From positions 1-34,255 of the forward strand of contig JAFSQF010000051.1 in NCBI GenBank assembly GCA_017446745.1: a DNA stretch of 34,255 nucleotides, read 5' to 3'. Of this stretch, positions 31,003 through 34,255 are shown piece after piece. Both the position numbers and the translations under genes were made by a program. Source of the stretch: Bacteroidales bacterium. GTDB lineage: Bacteria; Bacteroidota; Bacteroidia; Bacteroidales; P3. The notes below the pieces were generated by a model. It was not told the origin of the DNA and searched no databases. It worked only from the letters and a program-made list of their open reading frames with translations. The first letter of the stretch is position 1; every line of letters begins with the position of its first letter.

Positions 31003-33315
31003 ATGAAAAGTTATCTCAAATTCCTCTCGCGCAACAAGCTCTATGCCTCCATCCAGGCCTTGGGGCTTATACTTTCGCTGGCGTTTGTCATCATTCTGGG
31101 CAGCTATGCTTGGCAACAGTATTCCGCTGCCCACAGTACCCCCGACGGCGATCGGGTTTATGCCTTGGGTATGCCTGATTATCTGGGACTCACATATGGT
31201 ATGCCGGCTTTGATCGAGGAGAGGATGCCCGAGGTGGAGGCAGTGGGTGTTTATTGTCCCGGCCTTGTTATGCAATTGAAGGGACAAGAAGAGGCGGAAG
31301 AGGTTTCGCTGTCGGCTGTCAATCAGGATTTTTTCAAAATCTTCAGCAATATTCACTTCGAAGAGGGTAGTCCTGCAGTGTTGGAGTCGGACGACAATGC
31401 CATCATTAGTCGTCGTTTTGCCTCGCGCCACAAATTGAAAGTGGGAAGCGTTGTGGAACTGGGCGGCGATATCGTGGTGGGAGCCATCATCAGCGACATC
31501 GAAAGTTCCATTCTCCCCAATGTTGATATGTATATCAGCGACCACCATAAGTGGAACCACTTTGCCACCGAGATGCCTTTTGACCACTATGGCAGCACCA
31601 TACCTTTCCTCAAGGTGATGCCAGGCACCGATACGAAAGCACTCTATGCCAAAATGGAAGCTCTCTGCAAGGAGGCCTACCCCGACTTTTATGGCCAGTA
31701 TTTCTTCGAGAAACTCAATATGCCCTGTTCGAACGAACTGTTCTTCCATGAGGGCAATACCAACCTTAACCACGGCGACGCCAAAAGTATTCGCACCTTG
31801 CTGCTGGTTGGTCTTTTGCTGCTTTTGTCGGCAGTGTTCAACTACCTCAACCTTAATTTTGCCTTGTCGGGCAAACGCACCAAGGAGATGGCTGTCCGTC
31901 GTCTGGTAGGAGCCACCCGAAACAATATTCGCCTTAAGTATTGGGCAGAATCGCTATTGTTTACCGCCACCTGTTTCGCTATGGCTTTGGTAGTTGCCTA
32001 TGCTTTGACTCCAGAAATCAACGCATTGCTCAACGATCCGAATGTGCCTATCCGCATCTCTCTGACGCCAAAATATGTTGTGACTTATCTCATGTTTGTT
32101 GTCATCTTGGCCACTTTGGCGGGTTTGTTGCCAGCCCGAATGGCAGCAAGTTTCCAACCTGTAGATGTTATCAAAGGGAGCTTTAGGCAGGCAAGCAAGA
32201 TGCGTTTCAACAAGGTGTTTATCATATTGCAAAATACATTGGCCGTATTCTTGATAGCGATGGCTATCGTGATGGAATGCCAGTATCGTCAGTCGCTTCA
32301 TCGCCCACAACACGCCCGCACTGCCGACCTCTACTATCTGCACGCTCCGGCAGGTGCAGAAGTCCGGCAGACTTTGCACGACGTTTTGGCCGAATTGCCT
32401 TGCGTGAAGCGCATCGGTTTTTGCTACGGTGCTCCTGGAGTGAGTGTGGGAGGACAATGGGGCGCTACGGCGGATGGTGATGAAATACTGTACCGTCTCT
32501 ATCGTGCCGACAGCGCAGCATTCTCTATGCTGGAGCCTGAGGTTGTGGCAGATTTCCACGCTCCTCTTTACAACTCGGTATGGTTCGGGCAGAAGGCTTT
32601 TGATGCCACTGGTTTTACCACCGCAGTGCACGACATCTCGCAGACATTGTCGCCGAGAACGAAAGGCTGCGAACAAGTGGCTGGCATCATCGAAGATTGG
32701 GTCACTAATGGAGAAAACCGGGGCGAAGAGGACCTGATGATCCTTGCCGTTCAGCGGACGGAAGACATCGGATGGGGCGGTTGGCTCATAGAAACCGTCG
32801 GTGACCATACCGAAGCCACAAACTCCATCGCCGAGGTGTTGAAAAAAGAGGCAAACAACAAACAGATTGTGCTGAACTATTCAGGCTATCTGGACGACCT
32901 GATAGCAGAAAACTTGCGTCCGCAGCACAATGCTATGCGACTGATGGAAATCTTTATGTTGCTTGCCATCCTCATTTCTATCCTTGGGCTTGTGGCAATG
33001 AGTACCTACTACGCCGGACAGCAATCCAAAAGCATTGCCATTCGTAAGGTGTTCGGTGGCACCGTAACAGGCGAGACGCGTCGCAACATCGGCCAGTATA
33101 TGATGATGTCCCTGGTGGCCTGTGCAATAGGCATTCCCATCGCGGTGGTGGCTGCAAGAGACTACCTGCAGGACTATATCTGCCGCATACACGACTACGG
33201 TTGGATCTTCGTCCTTGCCGTGGTCATCAACTTGGTTACCGCCTTCCTCTCTGTGCTATGGCAAACCCTCCGTAGCGCCTGCACCAATCCGGCAACGGAA
33301 CTGAAAAAAGAATAA
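31003..33315 (+). CDS. FtsX/MacB-type ABC permease 3
   Basis: 770 residues from ATG 31003; an in-frame TTG at 30985 adds 6 residues and is less likely. It shares the start SYLKFLSRNKLYA with permease 1, the coupling segments KEMAVRRLVGATRNNIRLKYWAESLL and SKSIAIRKVFGGT, and the two-FtsX-core layout. Codon use has more T and G in third positions than permease 1, so it looks less adapted to the local C-ending bias. It is separated from permease 2 by 278 bp holding copy B of the 148-bp element, so it may have its own promoter or depend on read-through. A terminator follows at 33345. Confidence 0.88.
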   Translation: MKSYLKFLSRNKLYASIQALGLILSLAFVIILGSYAWQQYSAAHSTPDGDRVYALGMPDYLGLTYGMPALIEERMPEVEAVGVYCPGLVMQLKGQEEAEEVSLSAVNQDFFKIFSNIHFEEGSPAVLESDDNAIISRRFASRHKLKVGSVVELGGDIVVGAIISDIESSILPNVDMYISDHHKWNHFATEMPFDHYGSTIPFLKVMPGTDTKALYAKMEALCKEAYPDFYGQYFFEKLNMPCSNELFFHEGNTNLNHGDAKSIRTLLLVGLLLLLSAVFNYLNLNFALSGKRTKEMAVRRLVGATRNNIRLKYWAESLLFTATCFAMALVVAYALTPEINALLNDPNVPIRISLTPKYVVTYLMFVVILATLAGLLPARMAASFQPVDVIKGSFRQASKMRFNKVFIILQNTLAVFLIAMAIVMECQYRQSLHRPQHARTADLYYLHAPAGAEVRQTLHDVLAELPCVKRIGFCYGAPGVSVGGQWGATADGDEILYRLYRADSAAFSMLEPEVVADFHAPLYNSVWFGQKAFDATGFTTAVHDISQTLSPRTKGCEQVAGIIEDWVTNGENRGEEDLMILAVQRTEDIGWGGWLIETVGDHTEATNSIAEVLKKEANNKQIVLNYSGYLDDLIAENLRPQHNAMRLMEIFMLLAILISILGLVAMSTYYAGQQSKSIAIRKVFGGTVTGETRRNIGQYMMMSLVACAIGIPIAVVAARDYLQDYICRIHDYGWIFVLAVVINLVTAFLSVLWQTLRSACTNPATELKKE

Positions 33316-33344
33316 TTGTAATTGAATTCTGATTAATAACCCCG

Positions 33345-33376
33345 GTCGGGGCGGGTGTGCCCGCCCCGACTATTTT
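33345..33376 (+). terminator. Terminator of the exporter cluster
   Basis: GTCGGGGCGGG (33345-33355) pairs perfectly with CCCGCCCCGAC (33360-33370) around TGTG, followed by TATTTT, 29 nt after the last permease stop. Confidence 0.85.
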
Positions 33377-33418
33377 AGATGGTCGAACAAAAAATGCACT
33401 TCTATTGAGTTATTTTTC

Positions 33419-33445
33419 AACCTTAACGTTAACCTTGACCTTAAC
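33419..33445 (+). repeat. AACCTT-type hexamer run
   Basis: Imperfect hexamers AACCTT, AACGTT, AACCTT, GACCTT, AAC in a row in the intergenic region after the exporter cluster. No function is apparent. Confidence 0.6.
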
Positions 33446-33550
33446 TGGCTGCCGCATTACTGATTGCTGGAAACATTCGTTCTTGCATCACTCGGGAATT
33501 AATTTTTTTTCACTTTTGCAAAAGTAAAAAAACATAAAAAAAATTCATTT

Positions 33551-33642
33551 TGAGCCCCGTAGGGGCGGCATATAATAGCCGTGGGCGTGAGCCCACGGAG
33601 TAAAGCAGTCATTTACATTGAGCCCCGTAGGGGCGACATATT
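33551..33642 (+). repeat. REP-like hairpin cluster (family 2), plus orientation
   Basis: TGAGCCCCGTAGGGGCGGCAT (33551-33571), then the hairpin CCGTGGGC-GTGA-GCCCACGG (33579-33598), then a second TTGAGCCCCGTAGGGGCGAC (33619-33638). Same modules as 17819-17957 in opposite orientation. The last unit touches copy C of the 148-bp element. Confidence 0.85.
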
Positions 33643-33791
33643 AAGTGGCTGACCTAAATTAACTTTCATTTTCTTTGAACAGCAATCGCCATAAATGATC
33701 AGCAATTACCATAAATAACATGTATAGAACGTGAATGCCGGTAAATGCCCGTGAATTATCATAAATGTCAATTAAATTTGACCGCTTACTT
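33643..33791 (+). repeat. 148-bp intergenic element, diverged copy C
   Basis: 149 bp, starting AAGTGGCTGACC and ending TTTGACCGCTTACTT. The inside divides cleanly into 10-mers (CAGCAATCGC, CATAAATGAT, CAGCAATTAC, CATAAATAAC, ATGTATAGAA, CGTGAATGCC, GGTAAATGCC, CGTGAATTAT, CATAAATGTC). It differs from A and B in the left array but keeps length, ends and the right array. Confidence 0.8.
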
Positions 33792-34074
33792 ATCACTTAC
33801 AGAATTTCGTGCAGAAAAGTGTGACTATGATACATTTTTCTGCACCAAATAATGTATTTTTCTTAATCTACTGCAATGATTGTTGCACCACAAAAAGTAG
33901 ACACGGCAGGCCGGACGACCAGAACATTTGGCGGAATTTGACAAAAACGACTTGGTAACGTTTAAAAAATAAGTTGTAACAATACCATAATTTATGTCAA
34001 AGAATGGTGTGAAAAATTAACATATTTTATTGATTTTTAACATTTTAAATCACAAATAACTGGAGAAATCTTCG

Positions 34075-34082
34075 TATTTTTG
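34075..34082 (+). promoter_or_regulatory. Possible -7 box of the terminal gene
   Basis: TATTTTTG matches TAnnTTTG and lies 27 nt before the ATG at 34109. The -33 region shows no clear TTTG. Confidence 0.45.
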
Positions 34083-34108
34083 TAATTGATTTTCAAATTT
34101 TTGCAAAA

Positions 34109-34255
34109 ATGAAGAAGAAACCTCCAGTAGAGAATAACGAAGCGGTAATGGAGTTCGTTAAAACGCTTAAAGAACTGGATAGAAGACATTATTATGCCAC
34201 CAAGGCGATGGGTCTCATGGGCAGCTCGATAAGGGCTGTATGCAAGGCTTTTGGG
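34109..34255 (+). CDS. Start of a probable transposase (ISAzo13-like), cut by window end
   Basis: Only the first 49 residues are present. ELDRRHYYATKAMGLMGSSIRAVCKAFG recalls the N-terminus of ISAzo13-family transposases (E..RR..AA.EA...G.GGI..V....G.S), where a conserved helix precedes a helix-turn-helix. The upstream 260 bp without genes, with a promoter and a hairpin, would fit an insertion-sequence left end. Without the catalytic part this is a weak call; a DNA-binding protein of another kind is possible. Confidence 0.45.
   Translation, partial: MKKKPPVENNEAVMEFVKTLKELDRRHYYATKAMGLMGSSIRAVCKAFG

Larger units (their letters stand above)
33316..34108. other. Repeat-filled intergenic region before the last gene
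   Basis: 793 bp with the exporter terminator, hexamer run, REP family 2 units, element copy C, and a hairpin GTGCAGAAAA (33809-33818) with TTTTCTGCAC (33836-33845). Between 33846 and 34074 no gene or consensus site was found; this may include the left end of an insertion sequence belonging to the next gene. Confidence 0.7.

Overview
The window looks like chromosomal DNA of a Bacteroidales bacterium (Bacteroidota). Several promoters match the phylum-specific -7 box TAnnTTTG (rimP, the YrdC-like gene, the ATPase gene, the toxin-antitoxin pair). Most starts lack a Shine-Dalgarno sequence. The gene families also fit: Rpn-type PD-(D/E)XK transposase, AbiEii pair, DUF234-type ATPase, ~780-residue FtsX permeases and lipoproteins with acidic residues after the lipid cysteine. 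Genus cannot be read from the sequence alone.

Layout. 1-2293: the 3' part of a PD-(D/E)XK transposase gene with a 12-bp tandem repeat, a minus-strand AbiEii-type toxin-antitoxin pair, and a remnant of a second transposase copy that abuts the 3' end of ribD. 2293-6640 (minus): thyA, manC, asnS and ribD (nucleotide, sugar-nucleotide, translation and riboflavin functions). 7007-11889 (plus): the core transcription/translation cluster rimP-nusA-infB, with a stable leader hairpin before rimP. 11931-15228: two identical tRNA-Arg(CCT) genes that bracket an LtaS-type phosphoglycerol transferase and a family 2 glycosyltransferase, with REP-like hairpins just inside both edges. 15304-17372: a YrdC/YciO-family gene, a small four-helix membrane protein gene and panC, followed by a nested set of terminator hairpins.

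17373-22271: a repeat-rich region with a 218-bp MITE-like element, REP-like hairpins, and an AAA ATPase gene bracketed by a 22-bp direct repeat. It ends with a tightly coupled minus-strand operon: ECF sigma factor, single-pass membrane protein (possible anti-sigma), and two lipoproteins. 22272-33315: the divergent plus-strand exporter operon of TolC-type outer membrane channel, HlyD/MacA-type adaptor, FtsX permease, LolD/MacB-type ATPase and a second FtsX permease. A third permease follows after a 278-bp gap. The TolC leader carries a sigma-54-like -24/-12 element, an upstream dyad that could bind an activator, and a perfect 24-bp inverted pair of REP units just after the predicted start. 33316-34255: terminator, REP units, a third copy of a 148-bp repeat, and the start of a probable transposase gene.

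The least explained signals are: (a) three copies of a ~148-bp intergenic element with ~10-bp internal periodicity and imperfect inverted ends, two of which lie at the end of the sigma operon and inside the exporter cluster; (b) the REPIN-like palindrome placed at the predicted 5' end of the exporter transcript; (c) the tRNA-Arg-bracketed cell-surface gene pair.
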